Assembly: GCA_009842325.1 (NCBI GenBank)
Contig: VYFQ01000026.1
Location: forward strand, 1-42,489
Length of the DNA stretch: 42,489 nucleotides
Source: Acidimicrobiaceae bacterium
Lineage (GTDB): Bacteria > Actinomycetota > Acidimicrobiia > Acidimicrobiales > Aldehydirespiratoraceae
Direction: 5' to 3'
The notes below the pieces were generated by a model, which saw only the letters and a list, made by a program, of their open reading frames with translations, did no database searches and was not told where the DNA came from. Below are positions 1 through 6,672 of the stretch, one piece after another. The first letter of the stretch is position 1. Each line of letters starts with the position of its first letter. The translations under genes were made by a program, and so were the position numbers.

Positions 1-86
1 CCCCGATCGACGTCGGCGAGGTCTGGATCGCCGTGTTTGACGACACCTGCGGCAATCTCATCCAGATCATCTCGGAGAAGAAGTAG
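1..86 (+). CDS. VOC (glyoxalase/bleomycin-resistance fold) protein, C-terminal fragment cut by window edge
   Basis: Only the last 28 codons are present. In the frame whose first whole codon starts at base 3, the window opens with PIDVGEVWIAVFDDTCGN and ends at TAG 84-86. This tail is nearly identical in DNA and protein to the tail of the complete VOC gene just downstream (PIDVGEAWIAVFDDTCGN), so the two are tandem paralogues. The family binds a metal or a small ligand in paired beta-alpha-beta-beta-beta modules; members are dioxygenases, lyases or antibiotic-binding proteins, and the substrate cannot be told from sequence. The 5' end lies outside the window. Confidence 0.85.
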   Translation, partial: PIDVGEVWIAVFDDTCGNLIQIISEKK

Positions 87-130
87 ACCGACTTCACGCA
101 CGTGATGGCGTGCTGCAGAGGACCCCGGCC

Positions 131-520
131 ATGAGGATCGAACTAATCAGCGTGTTCGTTCACGACCAGGCGGAAGCCCTGGCGTTCTATACCGACGTGC
201 TCGGATTCAAGAAGCGCCGAGACATTCCGCTTGGCCAGGACTCCTGGCTCACGGTCGTCTCGTCCGACGACCCCGACGGACCCGAGGTGCTGCTCGAGCC
301 ATCACATCACCCGGCCGTCAAGCCCTACCGCGACGCCCTGATGACCGCCGGCATCCCGGTGGCCCAGTTCCTCGTCGACGACGTGGCGGCCGAGCACGAG
401 CGCCTAGCGGCGGCTGGGGTCACGTTCACCCAGCCGCCAATCGATGTCGGCGAAGCGTGGATCGCCGTGTTTGACGACACCTGCGGCAACCTCATCCAGA
501 TCGTCTCAGTCAAGCCCTGA
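131..520 (+). CDS. VOC family protein (glyoxalase/bleomycin-resistance fold)
   Basis: A 129-residue single-domain VOC protein, the usual length for this family. It begins MRIELISVFVHDQAEALAFY, the typical first strand and helix of the fold, followed by TDVLGF and ending in the GNLIQI strand that carries a conserved ligand or metal position in relatives. The ATG at 131 is preferred over the in-frame ATG at 110 because an AGAGGA ribosome site at 117-122 sits eight bases upstream of it and the conserved fold starts there. It lies 44 bases after the stop of a near-copy (tandem duplication) and is convergent with the HAD gene. Substrate unknown; family assignment firm, function not. Confidence 0.85.
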   Translation: MRIELISVFVHDQAEALAFYTDVLGFKKRRDIPLGQDSWLTVVSSDDPDGPEVLLEPSHHPAVKPYRDALMTAGIPVAQFLVDDVAAEHERLAAAGVTFTQPPIDVGEAWIAVFDDTCGNLIQIVSVKP

Positions 521-562
521 GGGCAACCCCTGGTTGACGACGGTGCAGGATCTCGAAGTCAA

Positions 563-1273
563 TCAGTACGCGGCAAGAGCGTTGTCCAACTCGTCCACGG
601 TGTCGACAGTCGTGTCGGCTTGTCCTGCTCGCCGCAACTGCTCCTCTGGCTCCACCAGTCCGTTGCTGCGATCAAAGACGTTGCAATGCACGATGTATCC
701 GAACCCTGCCTGCCGGGCGCCCGCAAGCTCGTCGGACGACCCGTTCCCGACGTAGACCGATTCGCCTGGCTCGATCCCGAGTTGTCTGGCCATCCACCGG
801 TACGGCCTCAGATCGGGCTTCATCGCCCCGATGTCGCAGGATCGCCCGAACACGGTGACGTGACGCGCCAGCGGGGACTCATCCCAGCATCGAACTTCCC
901 GCTCATGGCAGTTGCTCAGCACCCCGATCGGTCGCCGGCGCGCCAGCTTGGCCACCAGATCCACGATCCCGGGCTCCGGCGAACGCAGCGCCTCGTCCTG
1001 GCATATGCCGAGAATCTCGTCGACGCTTGCCCGCTCGTCAGCGGTGAGCGGCTCCCGCTCCGTCTCGCAGAACCGCTCGACCAATGCAACGAGGTCGATC
1101 GGCGTCGTCTCTCGCTCTACATAGGTCGCTGACCAGAACGCGTCGAACCTGTCGCGATCCAACCCACAAACGTCAGCGACCGCCTCCACCCTATGGAAGT
1201 CGGGCGAACGAAACTGCTCTGGATCGACCAGCGTATGGAACAGATCAAAGACGAAAGCACCCCTGGCAACCAT
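563..1273 (-). CDS. HAD-superfamily hydrolase (haloacid dehalogenase-like phosphatase)
   Basis: A 236-residue HAD hydrolase. Motif I is FDLFHTLVD, with the nucleophile Asp followed two residues later by Phe, as in the dehalogenase-like branch (DxYGT) rather than the DxDxT phosphatases. Motif II is VLSNCHE, motif III the Lys of AMKPD, and motif IV is VGNGSSDELAGARQAG, in which the usual GD is GN. An alpha-helical cap lies between motifs I and II. The ATG at 1273 is chosen; an in-frame TTG precedes it. The substrate is probably a small phosphorylated metabolite, but the altered motifs make even phosphatase activity uncertain. A fragment of a paralogue of its N-terminus and leader lies at 18079-18201. 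Confidence 0.88.
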   Translation of the reverse strand: MVARGAFVFDLFHTLVDPEQFRSPDFHRVEAVADVCGLDRDRFDAFWSATYVERETTPIDLVALVERFCETEREPLTADERASVDEILGICQDEALRSPEPGIVDLVAKLARRRPIGVLSNCHEREVRCWDESPLARHVTVFGRSCDIGAMKPDLRPYRWMARQLGIEPGESVYVGNGSSDELAGARQAGFGYIVHCNVFDRSNGLVEPEEQLRRAGQADTTVDTVDELDNALAAY

Positions 1274-1450
1274 CAACTCCAGTGTGCCCGAACCCGGCGA
1301 TCCTGCAGGAGTGGGCGGGGGACCTGATCAGAGCAACCAGCCACGATGAGGTTCGAGCCGAGGCTGCAGCCCGTAGGCCACGTGGCCACCGTGAGCGGAC
1401 ACGAGGGCCGTGAGGGCGCACGCGAAGACATGCAAGAAGAGCGGCTGAAC

Positions 1451-1963
1451 TCAGGCAGCCAGCTCCTCGACCGATTCTGCCATCGGGTGGTGCTCCGCGC
1501 AGTAGTGCCAAGCGCGGTCGCTCAGCACCCAGCTTGTGCTGATCTCTTCGCAGTTCGGCTGACAGCACCATCGGAGGCAAGTGGGGTCATAGCAGCCGTG
1601 CGGATGATGGTTCCATCCGCGTCGTTCATGCCGGGCCGATATCCGATTCCAACTCTCGATCACCTTGTATGCCTCACTCATCTGGTGATCCAGGCTGACC
1701 TCGATGCCGTCTTCTTCAGGGGGCAACTCCACCTTCGCCAAGAGGAATATGGCGAAGGCTCGACACACGGAGGCAGGCAGCACCCGAGTCCAGCACGACG
1801 GTCCCCTCCACGCTCCGAAGACGTGATCGCGCGCTCCCCATGCCTGGGCGTTGAACCAGTAGCCCAGCGTGAACCACCACTTGAACGGCTTCCATCGCCG
1901 TATGGCGTAGAGCGCACCGAGGACCACCACTGCGTCCGCAGCAAACGCCGCCCACTTGAACAT
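1451..1963 (-). CDS. Hypothetical membrane-anchored Cys/His-rich protein
   Basis: About 170 residues; I do not recognise the family. The N-terminus carries a hydrophobic stretch (AAFAADAVVVLGALYAI), followed by an aromatic region rich in Trp and Phe (RRWKPFKWWFTLGYWF). The C-terminal half is Cys/His-rich (HHPHGCYDPTC, RWCCQPNC, HYCAEHH), suggesting a metal-binding or disulfide-stabilised domain. GTG codons precede at 1972 and 1966, but the ATG at 1963 is chosen because AGGAG at 1972-1976 sits eight bases upstream. It starts 30 bases after the stop of the TIR-like gene on the same strand, so the two are probably co-transcribed. Acidic and aromatic composition favours a real gene over the opposite-strand frame. 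Confidence 0.55.
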   Translation of the reverse strand: MFKWAAFAADAVVVLGALYAIRRWKPFKWWFTLGYWFNAQAWGARDHVFGAWRGPSCWTRVLPASVCRAFAIFLLAKVELPPEEDGIEVSLDHQMSEAYKVIESWNRISARHERRGWNHHPHGCYDPTCLRWCCQPNCEEISTSWVLSDRAWHYCAEHHPMAESVEELAA

Positions 1964-1993
1964 CACAAACACTCCTGTGCAGTACTCAACATG

Positions 1994-3073
1994 TCAGGAG
2001 ATCTCTTCCTCCAGAAGTGGGCTTACCTCCCAAACAACACTCCTGAATTGGGGTCGCCTCACTGCTGTCTTGACCAAGCCTTCTAGGGTCCACACATCAA
2101 CCAGAGCATCGACCAACACGGGCGATTCCCCTGTCTCTTCAGCGATCTCACGCACAGATCGTTGCTCGTCTTCAGGTCCAACCACGTTGTAGATGTAGTC
2201 AGCGATCCGCGTATACGACGTCTCCAGCTTCGATGGGTCAGAGCGCGCCATCGCGATGAGGATGCCCCGCGACGTTGTATTACATCTCACTATCATGCCA
2301 TGACTCTGGTTCAGCTCGATGTAGCCCTGCTGATCTAAGCGTGTGAGTTCCTTGGCCATCGTCTTCTCGGACATTCTCAATGTGTTGCGAACCCCCTCTA
2401 GCTCATCTCGTTCCGTGGTATAGGGAAAGCTGACCTCCTTAGCCGTGATTTGCGCTACCAACGCTGCTAGGACCAGACGCGCCTCATCAGTGAGACCGTC
2501 ATCCGGTATGTCCGCTTCCGCGGCCAAGCGCTCTGAGTCGAGTGCCCCCAGGACCAATATGAGAGCTTCTTCGAGTTTCGCTGTCAGGTCAGTCCTTGCC
2601 CGAGTGCGTATCGGGTCTTCCTGCCCCGCCTCGAATCCACGGTCTGCTGGGTCTTGAAGTGTGAACTGAATGGGTCTGCCACTACGCAGGTCGAACGGCA
2701 GATCCCCGAGATTGCCTTCGGGGAGGTAGTGCGTGTTGACCACACAGATGGTGCGCGTCCTGCCGAATCCGGTTCCGAACGCGTACCCGAGTTCGAGTAG
2801 TACGTTCGGGTTGGGCGTGATCCTGAAGTCCGATTCTGGGCCGTTGATCGGAGTGATATCAGCCACGAAGATCTCACAGCCGTCGATCTTGTCGAAGATC
2901 GCAGCAGCGATGTCCGGGAAGCCCGCTACGCCATCCGTGTCCTGATCAACCCGTAGGGGCTCGTCTAGGTCGAGTTCGCGACTCAGGTTCTTGGTCGCCT
3001 TCTCCAGCGCCCACCGGATCACGCCGCGAGTCTCTGGCAAGTCAGACTGCCACGAGTAGAAGACCGTGCTCAT
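1994..3073 (-). CDS. TIR-like domain protein with C-terminal winged-helix domains (possible NADase/defence protein)
   Basis: A 359-residue protein. Residues 1-140 match the bacterial TIR-like fold that begins VFYSWQSDLP and carries a conserved NPNVLLELGYA motif near residues 88-98; the Glu at about 94 is in the position of the catalytic Glu of TIR NADases. Strands such as CEIFVADITP and TICVVN fit the flavodoxin-like core. Residues about 197-263 (including SEKTMAKELTRLDQQGYIEL) and about 285-350 look like two winged-helix units. The ATG at 3073 is chosen because the conserved domain starts there; an upstream in-frame start would add 17 unconserved residues. Related domains act in prokaryotic immunity, but some TIR-like proteins bind nucleotides without cleaving them. 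It is followed by the Cys/His membrane gene. Confidence 0.8.
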   Translation of the reverse strand: MSTVFYSWQSDLPETRGVIRWALEKATKNLSRELDLDEPLRVDQDTDGVAGFPDIAAAIFDKIDGCEIFVADITPINGPESDFRITPNPNVLLELGYAFGTGFGRTRTICVVNTHYLPEGNLGDLPFDLRSGRPIQFTLQDPADRGFEAGQEDPIRTRARTDLTAKLEEALILVLGALDSERLAAEADIPDDGLTDEARLVLAALVAQITAKEVSFPYTTERDELEGVRNTLRMSEKTMAKELTRLDQQGYIELNQSHGMIVRCNTTSRGILIAMARSDPSKLETSYTRIADYIYNVVGPEDEQRSVREIAEETGESPVLVDALVDVWTLEGLVKTAVRRPQFRSVVWEVSPLLEEEIS

Positions 3074-3746
3074 GGCCTGCTGTCCTGTGCCCGGCTGACA
3101 ACGCCACTCCCTGCTCCCGCGCACTCGGAACCTGCATCCCTGGCCTGGATGTCCGTCGGAACGGTCCCGCGACTGTGGTGACCGGATCGCTTACGCTCGA
3201 CACCACGGCAGTAGGGCGAAGACCGCCGTTCCGAGCTTCTCGTCCTTGCAGATTGCATGGATGTACTTTATGGCGAGGGTCTGACAGCCACAGCGTCGCG
3301 TTCCTGCCCTTGTGCACCACAGAGCAGCCGCCTCAGCGAACCGGCAACCCGCAGGTCAACGCCTATTTCCGGCACCTCAAGCTGACTACAATCGCTTCCA
3401 GAATTGGGCAACCTTCACCCCGATTTCTGGGCAAGGGATCGCAAGAGTGCAGCGAAGGTCGAGGTCGGGCCTACTTTGCGAAGGGTCGCAACCATCCACT
3501 CAGCCGTGCTCGCCCCTCCTAACGGCACCCTGACCTGCGGAAATGCCGCTCCAGCGACCTCCGGAGTGCAGCGCTGGCCACGAACTCCGTTCCAAGATCG
3601 GCCAAGATCCGTTCCAAGCTAGATCTGGGGCAGGGCGCTGACCTAGCGGTTTCCAGTTTCGCGCAAGCCCCACGAGGGCCGGTTCGTCGTGGAGTTGTCT
3701 ACAAGGTAAAGAACGGGCGACTACTAACGTGACTAACCGCGGTCCT
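3074..3746. other. Gene-poor interval upstream of the TIR-like gene
   Basis: About 670 bases with no convincing gene. Open frames exist on both strands but have arbitrary, Arg/Pro/Ser-rich composition and match nothing I recognise. The promoter of the TIR-like gene should lie near 3080-3200. An 11-bp direct repeat (TCCGTTCCAAG at 3586-3596 and 3608-3618, 22 bp apart) with overlapping CCAAGATC copies is the only clear local structure. A decayed gene is possible but cannot be shown. Confidence 0.5.
3586..3618. repeat. 11-bp direct repeat, two copies 22 bp apart
   Basis: TCCGTTCCAAG occurs at 3586-3596 and again at 3608-3618, with CCAAGATC overlapping and repeated at 3592-3599 and 3602-3609. 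The 22-bp period is about two helical turns, as in binding sites for some dimeric regulators. It lies in the gene-poor interval, about 130 bases past the 3' end of a small minus-strand frame. Function unknown. Confidence 0.4.
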
Positions 3747-3959
3747 CTATCGCTGGTGTTTGGGTTGGTTTGGTCGCGGCCTGCCGAGCAGTCCGGCGAT
3801 GAAACCCGCCAACCCCCACAGGACGCCATCACGGACGGGGTGCGCTGGACCGCTGCCAGAAGATCGAGCCTCGAGTCTGTCGAGTCGGTCGGCCAGCTCG
3901 TCGGCTTGGCGGTGCAGCGCTGCGGCGGCATCCTCGGGTGAGGGCATGGAGATGTTCAT
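3747..3959 (-). CDS. Small hypothetical coiled-coil protein with hydrophobic C-terminus
   Basis: About 70 residues from the ATG at 3959 (alternative ATG at 3947). The first half is an Ala/Leu/Glu/Arg-rich amphipathic helix (EDAAAALHRQADELADRLDR) that should form a coiled coil, and the second half has a Gly/Ala/Leu stretch (GVLWGLAGFIAGLLG) that could insert in a membrane, then a basic tail. Composition is protein-like and the orientation matches the comB-like gene 74 bases upstream. No family recognised and no strong ribosome site seen, so this is a tentative call. Confidence 0.4.
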   Translation of the reverse strand: MNISMPSPEDAAAALHRQADELADRLDRLEARSSGSGPAHPVRDGVLWGLAGFIAGLLGRPRPNQPKHQR

Positions 3960-4033
3960 CGTCCCGCTGGGAGTGGTCCGGTACTCATGCAGAGACTCCT
4001 CGTAGTTAGGAAAAAGAGTACTCCAGGAGCAAC

Positions 4034-4777
4034 TCACCTCGGAACCGCTGTCGCTGAACCGTCAGCGGAGGCAACGTACCTGCCCTCTACCAACAGGGGA
4101 ACGGATCGACTGACATCCACCTCGGCCGCCCAAGCAATGTCGGCGCTGTAGCCCCCGGAGCACAGCTCGCGCCCTGACATGCAGTCTGAAAGGCGCTCGT
4201 AGAGGTCGACCGCGGCATCGGCATAGACGGCCGCGGCTGCAGCCGCCTCCGGCGAACGCTCAGCGGCGCCGGTCGCAGCGATCACCGCTCCTGCCCCGAC
4301 GAGATCCTCGAACGCGGGCCGCGGGCTGCCGTCCGACCATCGCTCGCCTGCCGCCAGCACTCCGATCCTCGATCCAACGCTGGCCGCATAGGCACCAACG
4401 GTGGTGGCGTTGCGAAGACATCCCGCGACGACAACCGGGCCCGGAGACGCGAGCGCGGCCGTGAGGGTTGCACCGTTCGGCGATGCAAGCACCAGCGTCG
4501 TGCCCCCAGGCAATGCGGCCAGCGAGCCGGGTGACAGCGAATACGGTCGAGTCTTTGACATGTCGCCGCGTGGCACAGCGACGCAAGCGGCAAACTCCTG
4601 GTCGAGTCGCTCAGCAGCTGCCTGATCGCCCGCGCATGGCAAGACCGACGCACCCCGCGACACAGCGACATCCACCGCCGTACTGAAGCTCAGCACGTCG
4701 ACCACCACCACGATGTCCGCCCACACCTCGAACACGTCGATGGCGCGAGGCCCCCACTCCAGCCGGACCCAAGCCAT
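4034..4777 (-). CDS. comB: 2-phosphosulfolactate phosphatase family protein (ComB-like)
   Basis: A 247-residue protein of the ComB family. Seen motifs are VVVVDVLSFSTAVDVA near the N-terminus, the SPNGATLTAAL segment, GCLRNATTVGAYA and the acidic active-site region ERWSDGSPRPAFEDLVGAGAVI. ComB hydrolyses 2-phosphosulfolactate in coenzyme M synthesis in methanogens; many bacteria that make no coenzyme M carry homologues of unproven function, possibly in sulfolactate metabolism. The length is normal for the family and the ATG at 4777 gives the expected N-terminus. No other coenzyme M gene is visible nearby. Confidence 0.88.
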   Translation of the reverse strand: MAWVRLEWGPRAIDVFEVWADIVVVVDVLSFSTAVDVAVSRGASVLPCAGDQAAAERLDQEFAACVAVPRGDMSKTRPYSLSPGSLAALPGGTTLVLASPNGATLTAALASPGPVVVAGCLRNATTVGAYAASVGSRIGVLAAGERWSDGSPRPAFEDLVGAGAVIAATGAAERSPEAAAAAAVYADAAVDLYERLSDCMSGRELCSGGYSADIAWAAEVDVSRSVPLLVEGRYVASADGSATAVPR

Positions 4778-4839
4778 ACGTCATGCCTGGATTCGAGTTC
4801 CGACCTTGATCCCTCGCGGCATCACTAGGTACCGGCCGC

Positions 4840-5232
4840 TCATGGCAGTTCGTAGTCGAGAACGTACGAGTGCTTCCCGTCGCTGTTGTCGATCTCCAGG
4901 GTGCCCGAAATGCCCGTCAGGTCGCCGGTGCCGGAGTCGGGCACGATCCTCACGGTGAGCTCGGCTTCGCCCTTGGCCATGATCCCGCTGTGCTGTAGGA
5001 CCAAGGAACCCGACCGTCCTTCGACCGACCCTATGAAGTGCTCGATGGCGACGTAGCCGGCTGAGCCGGGAGTGCCGGTGTAAGCGGCCGTCATCTGGGC
5101 CTCGGATGTGCCGACCATGTCGCCGGAGAACTCCTTGCGCACGACGTTGCGGCTGAGCTTGTTGCCGTCCTGCTCCAGGAACGGAGGCTCTGCCTCAGTC
5201 GTCACCTGGAGGGCTCCGCGTGCAGTGGCCAT
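4840..5232 (-). CDS. DUF3224 domain-containing protein
   Basis: A 130-residue protein filling one DUF3224 domain. Matching features are the KEFSGDMVGTSEAQM segment, the GYVAIEHFIGSVEGRSGSLV strand pair with a following LQHSG, and the VPDSGTGDLTGISGTLEI then HSYVLDYEL ending. The family adopts a small beta-barrel, and its biochemical role is unknown. The ATG at 5232 has a good AAGGAG ribosome site six to seven bases upstream. Single gene, divergent from the LacI regulator across a 356-base gap. Confidence 0.88.
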   Translation of the reverse strand: MATARGALQVTTEAEPPFLEQDGNKLSRNVVRKEFSGDMVGTSEAQMTAAYTGTPGSAGYVAIEHFIGSVEGRSGSLVLQHSGIMAKGEAELTVRIVPDSGTGDLTGISGTLEIDNSDGKHSYVLDYELP

Positions 5233-5588
5233 GCGAGTCTCCTTGGGTTTCGTTGAGAAATGGGCCCTGCGCGTAATCGTGGGACCAACGGTTGCGGAGC
5301 AGGGGCTGATGGGCAGGCTATGCGCGGTCCCGTAGGACTACTGATCAGCACCGCCCGTAGCCTCCAACTCAGAAGCTCTGAACAGGCTTCGGAGCACAAA
5401 TGGCGAAGATCCGTCACCCATCGGCCGTAGCCGCTTGCGCCCCTAGCGCTTCCATGACGGCCTGTCGATGATCCGCCACGGCTCCTCTATGGAACTACCG
5501 GTTGTGAGCCGAATACTCTGATGTGTACCACCCACTCGGACGTTCTGGTCATGGCGAGCGCATATGAGCAGAGATAGGAATTGAAGCC
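5233..5588. other. Divergent intergenic region between the DUF3224 gene and the LacI regulator
   Basis: A 356-base region with no gene I can support. It should carry the promoters of both divergent genes. ACCGGTT at 5497-5503 matches the core of the 18-bp operator at 6642-6659 on the centre and one side only, so it could be a weak autoregulatory site. No strong promoter was identified. A ribosome site AGGA near 5575-5579 precedes the TTG start of the regulator. Confidence 0.4.
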
Positions 5589-6602
5589 TTGGCGGAGAGG
5601 CGAACGACCATCCGCGACATCGCGGCGGCGGCGGGTGTGTCGGTCGCCAGCGTCAGCCGCGCCCTGCGCAACCTCCCCAAGGTCTCGCCGGAGACCCGCT
5701 CCAGAGTGAAGGCGATTGCGGCTGAGTACGAGTACGAGCTCCATCCCCAGGCCGCTCGTCTGGCCACAGGGCGCACTTGGACGATCGGCGTGGCCGCACC
5801 CCTGTTCGGGACCTGGTTCTCGTCGCGGGCCTTGGGCGGAATCAACTCGGTCTTCGCCCAGGCCGGCTACGACATGCTCATCTCCACGATGACGGCGCCA
5901 GAGGACCGGCTGGACTTCCTGCAGGGAGCCCGATCCTTCTGCAAGCGAGTTGACGGGCTAGTGCTCATGGGCACCTTTGTCAGCGCCGAGGGCGGCTCGG
6001 CCGACTCGTTCTTCAACCGCCCCGTCGTAACCGTCGGTGAGCACCTCGAGGGCGCTGGGTCGATCGCCATAGACAACCGTCTGGCGTCCCGCCGCGCCGT
6101 CGACCACTTGATCGAGCAAGGACACAAGCGAATTGGCCTCATTACGGGGCCGGTACCGCCGGGCCTGCCGACGCCAGAGCCCGAACAGCGCCGCCTCGGT
6201 TACGAGGATGCCCTTCGGGAGGCCAGCCTGCGGATCGATCCGAGTTTCGTGGCCCATGGCGACGGGTCGGCCGGCGGAGGAGCGCGAGCGCTGTCGACCC
6301 TCATCGCCGCTTCCAATCCGCCGACAGCGGTCTTCTGCATGTCCGACGAGATGGCCTTCGGCGCCCTTCACGCGGCCCAGAGCGCTGGGATGGCCGTGCC
6401 CGGCGACCTCTCCGTCATCGGCTTCGACGACCACGAAATGGCCGACGCATTGGGCCTCACCACGATGCGGCAGGCCGTAACCGAGATGGGAGTGGAAGCC
6501 GCGGAACTGGTGCTCGCCATGGTTGACGGCAGCGAGCCCCCGAGCGATATCACCTGGGAGGTTCCTCTGGTGGTCCGCTCCACCACTGCTCCACCAAACT
6601 GA
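5589..6602 (+). CDS. LacI family transcriptional regulator
   Basis: A 337-residue LacI/GalR repressor. Residues about 7-27 form the helix-turn-helix (TIRDIAAAAGVSVASVSRAL), followed by the hinge-helix region with ARLATGRTWTIGVAAPLFG and a periplasmic-binding-protein-like effector domain ending in a typical IGFDDHEMADALGLTTMRQ segment. The start is TTG at 5589, since the helix-turn-helix begins seven residues later and AGGA lies about nine bases upstream. It precedes the amino-sugar operon, whose promoter carries a perfect palindrome of the LacI-operator type, so it most likely represses that operon until the imported sugar or its phosphate is bound. Confidence 0.95.
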   Translation: MAERRTTIRDIAAAAGVSVASVSRALRNLPKVSPETRSRVKAIAAEYEYELHPQAARLATGRTWTIGVAAPLFGTWFSSRALGGINSVFAQAGYDMLISTMTAPEDRLDFLQGARSFCKRVDGLVLMGTFVSAEGGSADSFFNRPVVTVGEHLEGAGSIAIDNRLASRRAVDHLIEQGHKRIGLITGPVPPGLPTPEPEQRRLGYEDALREASLRIDPSFVAHGDGSAGGGARALSTLIAASNPPTAVFCMSDEMAFGALHAAQSAGMAVPGDLSVIGFDDHEMADALGLTTMRQAVTEMGVEAAELVLAMVDGSEPPSDITWEVPLVVRSTTAPPN

Positions 6603-6608
6603 CGCGGC

Positions 6609-6637
6609 TTGACGCTGCTCTGCGGTCCCTCTACGGT
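6609..6637 (+). promoter_or_regulatory. Sigma70-type promoter of the amino-sugar operon
   Basis: A TTGACG -35 box at 6609-6614 and TACGGT -10 box at 6632-6637 are separated by exactly 17 bases. Transcription would start near 6644, inside the operator palindrome, so a bound repressor would block initiation. It lies just after the regulator's stop codon, which gives the transport operon its own control. Confidence 0.6.
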
Positions 6638-6641
6638 AGGT

Positions 6642-6659
6642 GGGGTAACCGGTTACCCC
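6642..6659. promoter_or_regulatory. LacI-family operator, perfect 18-bp palindrome
   Basis: GGGGTAACCGGTTACCCC is a perfect inverted repeat with the central CG step and AACCGGTT-like core typical of LacI/GalR operators. It follows the -10 box and ends one base before the ribosome site of the binding-protein gene. The adjacent LacI gene is the obvious ligand; binding is inferred. Confidence 0.8.
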
Positions 6660-6660
6660 T

Positions 6661-6667
6661 AGGAGGG
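6661..6667 (+). promoter_or_regulatory. Ribosome binding site of the sugar-binding lipoprotein gene
   Basis: AGGAGGG starts two bases after the operator and five bases before the ATG at 6673. It is near-ideal, consistent with high expression of a binding protein. Confidence 0.75.
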
Positions 6668-6672
6668 ATCAA

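Noticed and set aside
1346..2086. A 246-codon plus-strand frame opposite the Cys/His protein
   Set aside because: Composition is not protein-like, while the minus-strand frame has a good ribosome site and fits an operon with the TIR-like gene.
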